Assembly: GCA_037176725.1 (NCBI GenBank)
Contig: JAZBRS010000077.1
Location: 7,440,001 to 7,504,000, forward strand
Source: Posidonia oceanica
Taxonomy: Eukaryota; Streptophyta; Magnoliopsida; Alismatales; Posidoniaceae
DNA: 64,000 nucleotides
Reading direction: 5' to 3'
Numbering within the stretch: position 1 is the stretch's first letter; each line of letters opens with the position of its first letter. Positions 10,861 through 20,629 of this stretch are shown here, piece by piece. Under the pieces are notes generated by a model. The model was not told the origin of the DNA. It saw only the letters and a program-made list of their open reading frames with translations, and did not search any database. The position numbers and the translations under genes are program-made.

Positions 10861-10874
10861 TTCTTTAATGATAG

Positions 10875-11940
10875 GAATCTCTAAGGCGCCCCAACTCACA
10901 TAACTAAGGCATAATAACACATTTTCCAGATTTTCTATGATTTACTTAAAAACATCGCTTGATTTTTACTTGACTCAAGGTCATTAGCTGTGGCAGAGCT
11001 AACTCACTCAGACTAGTGGCAGGTCTGAGTACCTTGAATACCCTTTGTTTCTACTCAAATTAGTGGCAGATTTGAGTTGAAGATGTTTTCATGATTTCAT
11101 GGAATTTATGATGTTTTCTGGGCTTTTAGCATGTTTCTATGGATTAACATAAAAGACAGGGTTAAAAACGCAAAAAGACCTACTCGTTGCCTCTTTGGGG
11201 GGCGACACAAATAGTCGCCACCTCAACAGGCGACGAGTATTCTGCCACTCTCTCTCATCATATTTTGTCATCCTAGGCATTAATATGATATATGGGATGA
11301 TTATAAACTATCATAACATTTATCCCATAATTATTTATATTTCTACGATTTTTCTACGCACGTAGATATATGATATATGATATATCATATCATGTCAACT
11401 AATTAGGAAAAGTCCTAGAAAAAGGGATGATGATCTTTATTTGGCTTAATAATATCTTTGAATTAATTATCTCGTTTTAATATATATATTATATATATCT
11501 TTAATTCAAAAATTGAATTCAAAATTAAGATATAAATTCAAGTTGTTACAGTAGTTACGAGCTTAGACTAGGTCAAAGGATAAGACCCCTAGACTTGTAA
11601 CTAATCAGTTAGGATTTTATTTTTGAAAAATAAAGATCTTTGTGTCTAGGCGCCACATGTAGCAGCGACTTGATGACGTGGACTCATCTGGCCCCTTTAA
11701 ATTTGATCTTTCATTTTGTCCACACACCAGCTAGGCACATGTGCCAGCGGCGACTTGCAGACATGGACCCTTCTTTGACTCGGTTAGCGTGCCTCGACGT
11801 CATTTCCACGTTATTAATCTGAGATATTTGTGCTTGTCGCTGCTCATATAGGCGACTTGCTATAAATATCTAATTTTTCTAAAAACGTCCTAGATCTGAT
11901 CCACTCATACCCCCACACATCTATAAATAGGCCTCGTGAG
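10875..11940. other. AT-rich left flank of T2, possibly a promoter or older LTR
   Basis: No coding frame is seen. There are AT-rich self-complementary runs at 11360-11400 and 11480-11510, several GGCGACTTG motifs (11755, 11854), and TGACGTGG and GACGTCA motifs. A TATA box, CTATAAATAG, lies at about 11921-11930. The sequence continues after T2 at 34222, so 10.9-11.9 kb plus 34.2-34.9 kb formed one unit before T2 inserted. This could be an older LTR with its R region, but its ends are not identified. Confidence 0.4.
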
Positions 11941-11945
11941 CCAGT

Positions 11946-14457
11946 TGTAGACACTCCATTTTGACACCTGGCGGCGGATCAAACTCAAAGGAACGAGCTC
12001 GGAAGCGGCGAATTCAAACTTTCCACCCAAAACCGCTAAACCAGCCTTTCAACCCTAAACTAACCCAAAACCCTGCTTTCAACCCTAAACCAACCCAAAA
12101 CATTCCCAACTACCCAAAACCTACCAAACCAAACCTGACCTAAGCCCAAAACCCATCGATGGCTTAAGGACTAGGCAATGGGACTGGATTTCACTATTCA
12201 AGCCCAGTCCACTGAGTTGCACGTCCTGTCGCCACTAGGAGAGGCGACCAGACATGTCGCCATTGCAAGCGGCGACTGGGTTTGGCACCGCAACGACCGG
12301 CGACTCGAATGTAACATAGACCACCACCGAAACCTTTCCCGCGCGGCCGCTACCGACCGTCGACCCCGTCCTCACCTGCCACCTATCCCCTCGGCCACTT
12401 ACTTGCCCGCTACCTCCACCCGCTAGCCGACGAACCTCACTAACTTCCTTGGCACTGCGTCACCTCCTCGCCGACGGCCTTCCCGCTCACCTCACCCTCA
12501 CTGCCACAACCGTCTGCAACCCTGCCACTGACGACTTCGTCGTCCTCAACGTGCAAGCCCACTTACTTCCTCAACTTCCCGACCCCCTCACACTAGAGAC
12601 TGCCCCTTCTCTACCACTATTGGCTGCGGCCAGAGCCAATAGAGGTGGACGTGAACCCATTCGAGACCGACACAAGTCCACAAAGTTGACCATTTTCCAT
12701 CTCCTCTCTTGCCGCTCGAACCAGAGCGCATAGAGGTGATCCAATACCTTTCCACAGCACCCCAGCTTCCTCTTGAGCTTTTCAAACCTCTGCATCCCGC
12801 ATCCGCCGTATGACGAGCTCGCCGCTTTTCCTTACTGCCACCGGCCAACGTCTGCCAGAAGCCACGTCTCTGCGCCGAACATCCTCAAATCGCTCCTGCA
12901 CCTTCGCCGCATCACCACGAACGTAGCCCGATTAGCCCAATCAGCTCGAGTGCCCGTCGTTGTCTCCAGCACCGCAGCAACCTCCATGCCGGCGCACTCC
13001 AGTGAGCTAGGTCGAGGAGCACAACCGTGCACCCCCACAGGTGAGTAATCCCTCCACTAGCTTCATATTGTCCTATGCATGCTTCCAAGCTAGTTATCCC
13101 TATTTTATCGTAGCTTAACTGTTGTCTTTAGCTTCCTTCTCTGGCACCGGAGGACTACCAGGTTAGGCGCCAGCGTGAGCGGTGACTAACCTGCTCCTCC
13201 AGCTGCTGGCTGACCGAACTTTGGGCCGCCACTCCGGCCGACCCAAAGCTCCATCTTATTTGCTTTTTGCATGTCTGTGATCGTGAATGTTTGCTCTTCA
13301 TGTTTGCATAGTTAGATCATTGTTTAACTTTGCCATGGGTTCCAGATTTGGTCCCAAAGGTGGCTGTTTGAAAGGCCTGAGTTGTAGTGCTGCCGCCGCT
13401 AACACCGGCGACTCACCTGCAACTCTTGGCCGTTCCTCTGGCCAATCTTTGAACCGTCGTATCTTGAGACTTAGGCATCCATTTTGCAGTTTGTTTGCAT
13501 GCTTGTATTCCTGATCATGCCATCTACATGTTCATGCATTTAGTTTGCCATTTTGCATCCATTAGCTAGCTTGTTTTTGGCCATGAAGGTCACTATCTGG
13601 AAACACTGCGCACGCCTCTGTCGCCAGTGTCCCAAGCGACAAGCTCAGGCACCATTCACACAAGCGACTGAGACCTGTTGCTGCTCTGACAGGCGCCATG
13701 TGCCTCGCCGATCTCACTGGTGACATGCACTACCGCTGCTCTTGGTGGCGACCAGGCCTGCAGTTTAGACAGTGGCTGAGCCACCCTTGTTTGCCACTTT
13801 GCATCTTGTTCATTTCGCTCGCCTATTTAAAGACTTGTTTCCTGAGCTTGTTTATCGTTGCTTTGCAGCATTCTCACTTTGATTAGTCTTCTGGCACGTT
13901 TTACAAAGCCTGCATCATTTACAAACCCATGTCGCATGCCGCTTTGCATTGCATGGTTTTCTTCGGCATTTCGATTTCTCGCCTGCATCGCATTTAGGGC
14001 AGTGATGCTTACTGTCTAGGGTTCTTATGAACCAGGGCTCGCACGGTTTAGAACACTAGTAGCACTGCTGAGCACATAGACTGCACGTTTATAGGCAAGC
14101 ATTGCCGATAATCCTACAAATGCGAGCAAGATTAGCCAAGAAAGACCGATTCCTTGGGCATGTCGGGGGTGCCTAACACCTTCCCCGCACGTAACAGGAG
14201 TCCTTACCCTTTCTTTGGACCCACAATGATCATTTTGCCCTCGTCCTTGGCACGAGTCAATCATTTTGCATAACATTGCATTCATTTGCATGTTTTCTTG
14301 CATTTCCCCTGATTTTCCTCGTCTCCCGATTGAATAGACTAGGTGGCGACTCCATTTTGCTTTATCTTTTTGTTTTCCTTCTTCACGTCACTATCCGTGA
14401 AGACCTCTCTCTTTTGGACCCTCGTCGGTCCGGATCCAAAGGGATCAGGCACTCATA
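11946..14457 (+). mobile_element. T2 5' LTR (2512 bp)
   Basis: It begins TGTAGACACTCC and ends GGCACTCATA; the final CA has become TA, while the 3' LTR still ends in CACA. U3 has AACCCTAAAC motifs (near 12050-12095). A GC-rich block rich in GGCGAC follows (12215-13040) and ends at a perfect donor consensus CAG/GTGAGT (13040/13041). The conserved GGTGCCTAACACCTTCCC is at about 14169-14186 and GGTGGCGACTCC at 14343-14354. It matches the 3' LTR along its length. Confidence 0.9.
13038..13046 (+). promoter_or_regulatory. Splice-donor consensus in T2 5' LTR
   Basis: CAGGTGAGT matches the plant 5' splice-site consensus at every core position. The 3' LTR keeps TAGGTGAGT (27890-27898). Equivalent sites occur in the other LTRs: CAG/GTGAAG in T1 and CAG/GTAAY in the minus-strand LTRs. 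A matching acceptor with branch point precedes gag at 15534. Transcription and splicing are inferred. Confidence 0.55.
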
Positions 14458-14612
14458 GGCTGGCGACTCCGCTAGGGATTTTAGACTCCAACTTTAATTT
14501 TGGGCTTCGCCGCTCTTCCATGAAGACCTATCTCTTTCGGACCCTCACCGGTCCGGATCTCCAGGGATTTGGCGTTCACAAGCTAGCGACTCTGCTGGGG
14601 ATTTTAGACTCC
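14396..14612 (+). repeat. Tandem duplication of LTR end plus PBS
   Basis: Two copies about 124 bases apart share TGAAGACCT, TCTCTTT, GGACCCTC, GGTCCGGATC, an LTR-like end, a PBS-like sequence and GGATTTTAGACTCC. Copy 1 has the LTR end at 14457 and PBS at 14461. Copy 2 has GGCGTTCACA at 14571-14580 and TAGCGACTCTGCTGGGGA at 14584-14601. Confidence 0.8.
14461..14478 (+). promoter_or_regulatory. Primer-binding site of T2 (tRNA-Arg type)
   Basis: TGGCGACTCCGCTAGGGA lies three bases after the 5' LTR. It is the complement of a tRNA 3' end finishing GGAGTCGCCA, the primer I recall for Ogre/Tat elements (tRNA-Arg). A TAG in place of TGG interrupts the GCTGGGGA form seen in the second copy at 14584. 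Confidence 0.75.
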
Positions 14613-15534
14613 GGCTTTTGTTTTGGCTTTCTCGCTTGCTTGTATTTCGCATTTTGTTTGCCTTATGCCTGCTTCCTTGCTTTACTGCTTGCCTTATGCA
14701 TGTTTGCCTGCTTTATTGCTTACATTGCCTTTGTTTGCTTTATTTATGCATTATACATGCCTTTTGAGTGGTAAATGCTTTGTTTTACACAAATGCTATG
14801 ACACCACACATGCACATGCCATGTATACATGCCAATTGATGTGATGAGTGTTTTCTTTTCACTATCATGTCCACAAACACAATGCACATGCCTTTTACCT
14901 TGTTGTGTGATTGTCTACATGCCATGGCTTTCTGTTTCTTTCCCCTTCATGCATATGCCATGCTTAGGATATTAGAAACATATTTGCTCCGCTTTGGCTT
15001 AATTTAAAAGCAACAATAAAGCCAACTTTTAAATCTTAAGCACCACTAGAGCTAAACTTGCAATTTTCCCCCTTGGTTAAATAAAATGCAAGTAAAACAC
15101 TCTAAGCATATTGCATGATTAATCATACTAGAAAGCATGCATCTTCTCATCTGAGTCTACCTATCATTCTGAGAATGACAGTCCCGGTCTCTTATTCCAT
15201 TGCTTTGGCATGGCACAAGTTGGTCGGTCTGTCCCCCCTTGTCTGGGGTCATGTCGGTGTTAGTAGAGGGTACAACCTTTGCTTTGGCAAGGGCCGAGGC
15301 TCCAAACGCACCACCTGTTCACCGCCTGAGCTTTGGTCAGGATTTAGAATGGGGACCTACTTTTTCTGACCTGGAGTCAATAAAACCCGTACCCATGAGT
15401 GAGTTCGAGTAGGCCACCTACTCAGGACATGCATGGTGAGAGAGCACATACTAGGGCATTCATCTGCATGTGTACCATTCATGACACAAGTAAATAACTT
15501 TGCAACTATCTAACTGTTTGGTTTGTTTTCGCAG
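14613..15534 (+). other. T2 leader, ending in a branch point and 3' splice site
   Basis: The first part is T-rich with repeats of TGCTTGCCTTATGCATG. The second part (about 15160-15534) matches the T3 leader (63340-63720, reverse strand): GCTTTGGCATGGCA, TCGGTCTGTCCCCCCTTG, and CTGAGCTTTGG. It ends CTAAC...GTTTGTTTTCGCAG, a plant-type branch point and acceptor (CTAAC near 15510, AG at 15533-15534). I see no coding frame. Confidence 0.6.
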
Positions 15535-15554
15535 GTCTCGAGCCACACCTGATT

Positions 15555-16904
15555 GTGCGTCTTCGGGTCGCATCTGCTCCCTATCCTTGCATACAGTTTC
15601 TGACTGTCCTGCTCCCTGTCTTGCCTGTATGGATCTTCTCCATTACCATGGGGGATCCATCCTTTGGCTCGTCGCCTCCCACAAAATACGGGGTAGGTAG
15701 TCAATCCTCCCCTTTTCTCCTGACTGGCATCCGCCCCTTTCTCCAAGCACCTCCTCTGGGAGTGCTTCCTGGTCTAGCTACCTTTGCCTTCTCTCTACCT
15801 GTGGCACCTCATGCTGAGGTGCAAGGTCTGTCCCCATTTTCACCCGGCATCGGTGGACCGAGTTGTCAGGTGCCTCCCCCGTCCGTGGGTCAGCCTCTTT
15901 GTCCTTCAATCGTGTCTTTTGAACCCACAACTGTTATCCTTCTATCTGGCCAGTCTGCTCCCCTGCCATGGGGATCGTCTGTGGTATCCCTTGCTAGGGT
16001 ATCTCCTCCCTCACCTACTGTGGCGTCACGTCCACTATCGGTTGTAGCTTCGTCCCCTTCGCGTCTAGCCTCAGGTCCTCATGCTGAGGCATCTACCTTT
16101 ACCCCCTTAGGTTCTCCTATCATGCCACCTTTGATAGCCCTACCTGGCCTGTCTTTGCCCGCCTTAGAGTCCTTTGTGTTCCCTGCGACCCTTGACTCCA
16201 CTGCCTTAGCAGCCTTAGCTCAGTAGGTCCGATCCCTTTCTCGGCTGGCTCAAGAAATGCAGGCCCTAGCTCAGGCCATGTAGGGCCAGTTATCCGCTCT
16301 TGCGCCCTCCATCCCTGCACCCTCTGCCCTTGCAACATCGACACCTTTTCTGGTCGTGCCCCCTAGCCGTCTTATGCCACCTGCACTCCTTACTCCTTAG
16401 GAGTCGCAGCCAGGAAGGAAGCGTGCCCAACGTCGGCTTTCTAACTTCACTCCCTTGGGCAAGTCGCTTGGTTCCTTTTTCCCCAAGGTTGCTCATCTCT
16501 TGACGCTACTTGAGATTCGTCCACCGTCGGATCCACTTCTAGTGTGGCATCAAGCTCATCTGCTCTGCAGTTTCCACCGAGTCTCAGGGCACTCGACTGG
16601 TAACTGCCTCACTTTGCGGGACACCGTTCAGTGCCTGATTAACCTAAGGATTCTTCGCATTAGCGCGCAGGGGGTAGACCCGGCACCTCCGCCAGTACAG
16701 GCGTACTTTGGTCTACCTAGCCATCCCTTGCCTAGATTTGCAAGCTTTGAGGATGCCTGGTCCTTGGGAGTCAATCGCAGCATTCCCGACTTTATCTCTC
16801 CCCTGATGGATCTCTTTGGCCCCATCGGATTCGTTCCATCCCCCTTTGCTGTCCCATATCTTGAGCCTCATGTTTCCTTGGGTCAGTCAGAATGGCCATG
16901 CTAG
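15555..16904 (+). pseudogene. T2 gag remnant lacking the capsid core
   Basis: Gag packages the RNA. The likely start is the ATG at 15648 in the context ACCATGG. The frame then gives a proline- and serine-rich N-terminal region with alanine/leucine repeats, with TAG stops near 16224, 16281 and 16397. NFTPLGKSLGSFFPKVAHLL with LEIRPP matches the T3 segment before the nucleocapsid motif. CSFHRVSGHSTGNC follows: a CX2HX4HX4C knuckle, the same spacing as T3 (CNFHRSVGHSTDNC). The central Gag domain of T3 (LPPKFKIPDFEKYDG... at 61.8-62.1 kb) is absent, and the frame ends with TAG at 16902-16904. The gene is both deleted and stop-riddled. Confidence 0.7.
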
Positions 16905-17150
16905 GATAAGAGAGCACGCGGCCAAAGACGCCAGGGCAGCGCCAGCAGTGTAGGAGCGGACCCAGCACTTCCCTCCCGAGGTTGCTGATAGGTAAGTCTC
17001 TCTTACCTCTCTTTTGATTTCTACATTGTCTTTTCTTTTCTTTTCTTTTCGTTTTGTTTTGTTTTTGTGCTTTCTCGCCTTGACGGAAAACCATAAAAAA
17101 CACAAAATCAGCAAAAACCAAAAACATGCATTCCTTTTTTTCATCTGCAC
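16905..17150 (+). other. Link between gag remnant and 3' repeats of T2
   Basis: All of pol is missing here. The stretch ends in a run of TTTTC repeats (17029-17065) and A-rich sequence with several CAAAAACC-like motifs. No gene is seen. Confidence 0.5.
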
Positions 17151-17765
17151 TAGGCTAGCAGCCCTAACTGCTCGGTTGACGCCCGTTAAAATGTCTATCT
17201 GGGCTGGCAGCCCTAACTACTCAGTTGATGCCCGTCAAAATGTCTATCTGGGCTGGTAGCCCTAACGACTCAGTTGACGCCCATCAAAATGTCTATCCGG
17301 GCTGGCAGCCCTAACTGCTCGGTTGGCGTCCGTCAAAATGTCTATCCAGGCTGGCAGCCCTAACTGCTTGGTTGACGCCGGTCAAAATGTCTATCCAGGC
17401 TGACAGCCCTAACTGCTCGGCGGTAGGTCCATTAACTTATGATTCTGCACATACATGTCACATCTACACCGGGCTGGTAGCCCTAACTGCTTGATTGATG
17501 CCCGTCAAAATGTCTATTTGGGCTAGCAGACCTAATTGCTCAGTTGACACCCGTTAAAATGTCACCTACAGGCTAATAACCCTAACTATCCGGCGATGGG
17601 TCCGTCAACTCATCAGCAGGTTGGCAGCCCTAACTGCCTGGTTGATGCCCATCAAAATGTCTATTTGGGCTGATATCCCTACTATTCGGCGATGGGTTCG
17701 TTAACACCTCACCGAGCTGGTAGCCCTAACTGCTCGACGATAGGTCCGTCAACTTATCATCTCTG
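17151..17765 (+). repeat. T2 hairpin tandem array, left part (about 60-bp units)
   Basis: About ten units of the form GGGCTGGCAGCCCTAACTG, CTCGGTTGACGCCC, GTCAAAATGTCTATC. GGGCTGGCAGCCC is itself an inverted repeat (GGGCT/AGCCC), and the GAC of GTTGACGCC can pair with GTC of AATGTC. Some units switch to the CGGCGATGGGTCCGTCAACTCATC type. The array resumes at 24580, after the inserted solo LTR. Confidence 0.8.
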
Positions 17766-19147
17766 CACATATCTACCACTTCCTGCACATATCATATCAC
17801 CTCCTGCATGCGCATATCATTTCCTGCATTCTGGGAAACCCCAAAAAACAAAAAAAAAATCAAAAAAATCAAAAACTACAAAAACATGCTTTCCCTTTCC
17901 GCTGGTTTTGATTTTATGTTTTTCTAAAAAAGCAAAAACCATAAAAATCACAAAATCCACAAAGCCCAAAAACTTGTGTAAAATACATAAACACATAAAC
18001 ATTTGCATAATCCCAAAAACCTGGCTTCAGATAACAAGCAGTAGTACCGAAAGGGTGTCAAGCATCGACAATCTCAGGCAGAACTCACCCGAGTAGCGCC
18101 ATCTCTTGCATGTGTCCACAGAGTGAGACTGAGAGTAGAACAAAGCATCTCGCTGAGCTAAAAACTCCCAGAAGTGAGATCCACCCTATCAAGAGTGTCC
18201 ACCAGACATGGAGAGGACCAAAGCAAAGCAAAACATATCTAGAGGTTGCTTGTACACATTGCGAAGGCTGAAGTTGTACGCCGACTAGCCGAGCTCTTAA
18301 CACCTCACCCAAGACTGCTACCCCAAGAGGGCGAAGACATGCATTTCCAAAAGAATAGAGATCATGTGAGCAAAAAAAAAAAAAATGATAACAAGATATG
18401 CATGCTGGGTAGAAAAGAAAAAATGAAGAAAGAAGCTAAAGAAAGAAGGCGTCCATGAGAGGAGTGACTCGGACAAGCATCGAAGCCCCCTCAACTTTCA
18501 ACTCCAAGCACCACATTGCCTACTGCAGGGGAAACATCATCAGGAGGACCTGGCCCCACCCTCCGAGTGCAGCAGCATGCTCCAAGCCCTTGTGCAAACA
18601 ACAATTACCTCCCTGGCAGGCTAGATACAACTCCAGTCACTTAAGAGGGGAAAAGAAAAATCTATCTGAGAGCGTCAAAAGCGGTAGTCGGAAAAATCTA
18701 TCTGAGAGCGTCAAAAGCGGTAGTCGGTCCCTAAGGATTTAATACGAAGGCTATGAAGCTACATCCAACGCTTCTACTATCCACATGCAGTCAAAGGCTA
18801 TACTCTGCAAAGCTGAGGCCTCTTCCCGAACTAAGAGTGAGAATGAGAGCCACCGACCACAACTTGGCCCGGCGTTGCGCGAGGATCGAGAATCCCCTGA
18901 GTCAGAAATTGTAGAGGCATCCTCTCGGCATCAGCTGCTTTGAATTCGAAGCCACCAAAAACATATATGCATAATAACCTATCTTCCCCTTTTTCTGTTT
19001 TCAAAAACTAGAGTCAAGGACGAGCAACTTTTGCCTGACCTCGCTCAGAGGCTCTGTGCTTTTCAAGTTTTGCCACCTATCGCATTGGGTAGGTCCGTGA
19101 TGACCGGCATGCCCCTTGTTTGTCACTCCGTGACGCTACATCGCATG
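17766..19147 (+). other. T2 internal non-coding region before the solo LTR
   Basis: The stretch at 17820-18005 is A-rich, with repeated CCAAAAAC and ATCAAAAA. At 18652-18728 a 38-base unit (GGAAAAATCTATCTGAGAG, CGTCAAAAGCGGTAGTC) is duplicated in tandem. I find no gene, and the rest (18000-18650, 18730-19147) is unassigned. Confidence 0.45.
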
Positions 19148-19496
19148 CCCGCTGTAGTAATCCCAGTGTTTGGTTCGTCCATGCACGATGCCAAAGCTCA
19201 CGTGCACCGATCAGAATCAGGTTCACTATTAACGGGTCTATCCGAGAAGGAAGGCTTGACTCGAAAACACCAAAAAAAGGGAAAAGAGCAAGAAAAAGAA
19301 ATGATAAGACAAATCAGAGTCACCATCATGTCTATTAAGTTGGGAGACAAGGAAAATCGAGGAAATGCGTGAACAAACACGCAAAACCAAGCAAAAGATG
19401 CAATGTGATGCAATGCAAATGAAATGAGATGCAATGGGATGCAATGATGTGACTCGTGCCTAGGATAAGGGCAATATGGTCATTGTGGGCCATGAG

Positions 19497-19580
19497 AAAG
19501 GGCAAGGACTCCTATTACGTGCGAGGACGGTGTTAGGCACCCCCGACACGCTTAAGAATCGGTCTTTCTAGGCTTACACT
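19497..19580 (-). promoter_or_regulatory. Conserved LTR block around GGTGCCTAACACC, solo LTR 1
   Basis: On the minus strand, AAAGACCGATTC, GTGTCGGGGGTGCCTAACACC and GTAATAGGAGTCCTTGCCC follow in the same order as in T1, T2 and T4. GGTG-CCTAA-CACC can fold as a small hairpin. The role is unknown. Confidence 0.6.
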
Positions 19581-19789
19581 CGCATACGCAGGGAAATGCA
19601 TACCTTGAATGCCTAAGTGCCATGAATGCCTAATTAGATGCTCAAATGTGTGTTCTAAGTGATAGAATGCGTGCAGGGAATTAAACGTGCAATCTAAGTG
19701 CTCAGTAGCACTGTCTGTGTTCCGAACCAGGCGAACCCTGGTCCGTGAGAACTCCAGGCAGTAAGCATCACTGCCCTAATGTAAATGCA

Positions 19790-20200
19790 GACGATAAAAC
19801 AAAACAGTGGTAAAACCATACACATGCAAGTGACATGCAAAGGAAAACATAGCAAACACGTAAAACAGTGCGAGAATTGAGAAAAGGCATGCAAAATAGT
19901 GCAAGAAACGAAAGTAGGTACGCAAAACGGTGCAACAGCAAGCGAAAGGGGAAGCAGGCACGCAAAATGGTGCAAAAACAGGCGAAAACAGATGATGGCA
20001 CACAAGACAATGCAAAAGCAAAGGAAGACAAGCGATGCAAGTGTGAAAACAAAACATCGTAAAACCCACGCAATGCAGGTGCGAAAACATGCAAAGGGGA
20101 AAATAAACAAATAAGGGGGGGCAAGCGATGTAAGTGTGAAAACAAACACCAGTTAAGGACCACGCGATGCAGGTGTGAAGACCTGCAAAGGGGAAAGAAA
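19790..20200 (-). repeat. GCAAAACGGTGC repeats in solo LTR 1
   Basis: Degenerate 30-40-base units of GCACGCAAAACGGTGCAA with AAACAGATG-type tails. The same region is a cleaner array in the T3 LTR (44585-44945) and is also seen in solo LTR 2 (28970-29180). Confidence 0.6.
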
Positions 20201-20629
20201 GCAAGTAGAGGGATCACCACTATCCCATGACTGTTTCCTACTAAACCGTCCCATGATGTGTCTCGCACGCTACCCAAAGCTCGCAGTGCAATCGGATCGT
20301 GGAAAAGGGGGAAGAAGGCCACGATCAGTAGTGAATCCAAGGAAAACTCAAGCCAAAGACACTAAGAAGACACGAAAAGAGGAAGTAGAGTAGATAGGCA
20401 AGAGGAGAAGCTCTAATCTACATGTGCGGAAAACGCGGAGCGAAAACAATGCATGCAATGCAAGTGACATGTAACAAAGTGCCATGCAGTGATGCAGATG
20501 GACTTACCTTGGAGATCTGAGGCCTGATCTGAGATAACCTTGGTCAGCATGAAAGTCTGCTCCACCAGGATGATCTGGGTAGCATGGTTGCGAAGATCCG
20601 GTGGCCCAATCGGAAGTTATACAAGCCTC

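Noticed and set aside
11360..11520. MITE or other small DNA transposon from AT-rich inverted repeats
   Set aside because: No clear terminal inverted repeats with target duplication could be found; the palindromes are simple TA-rich runs.
19694..20340. Long minus-strand frames rich in Cys, Phe and Leu (also 44528-45120)
   Set aside because: They read through the 30-40-bp GCAAAACGGTGC repeats. The 10-residue periodicity explains the length and the hydrophobic look.
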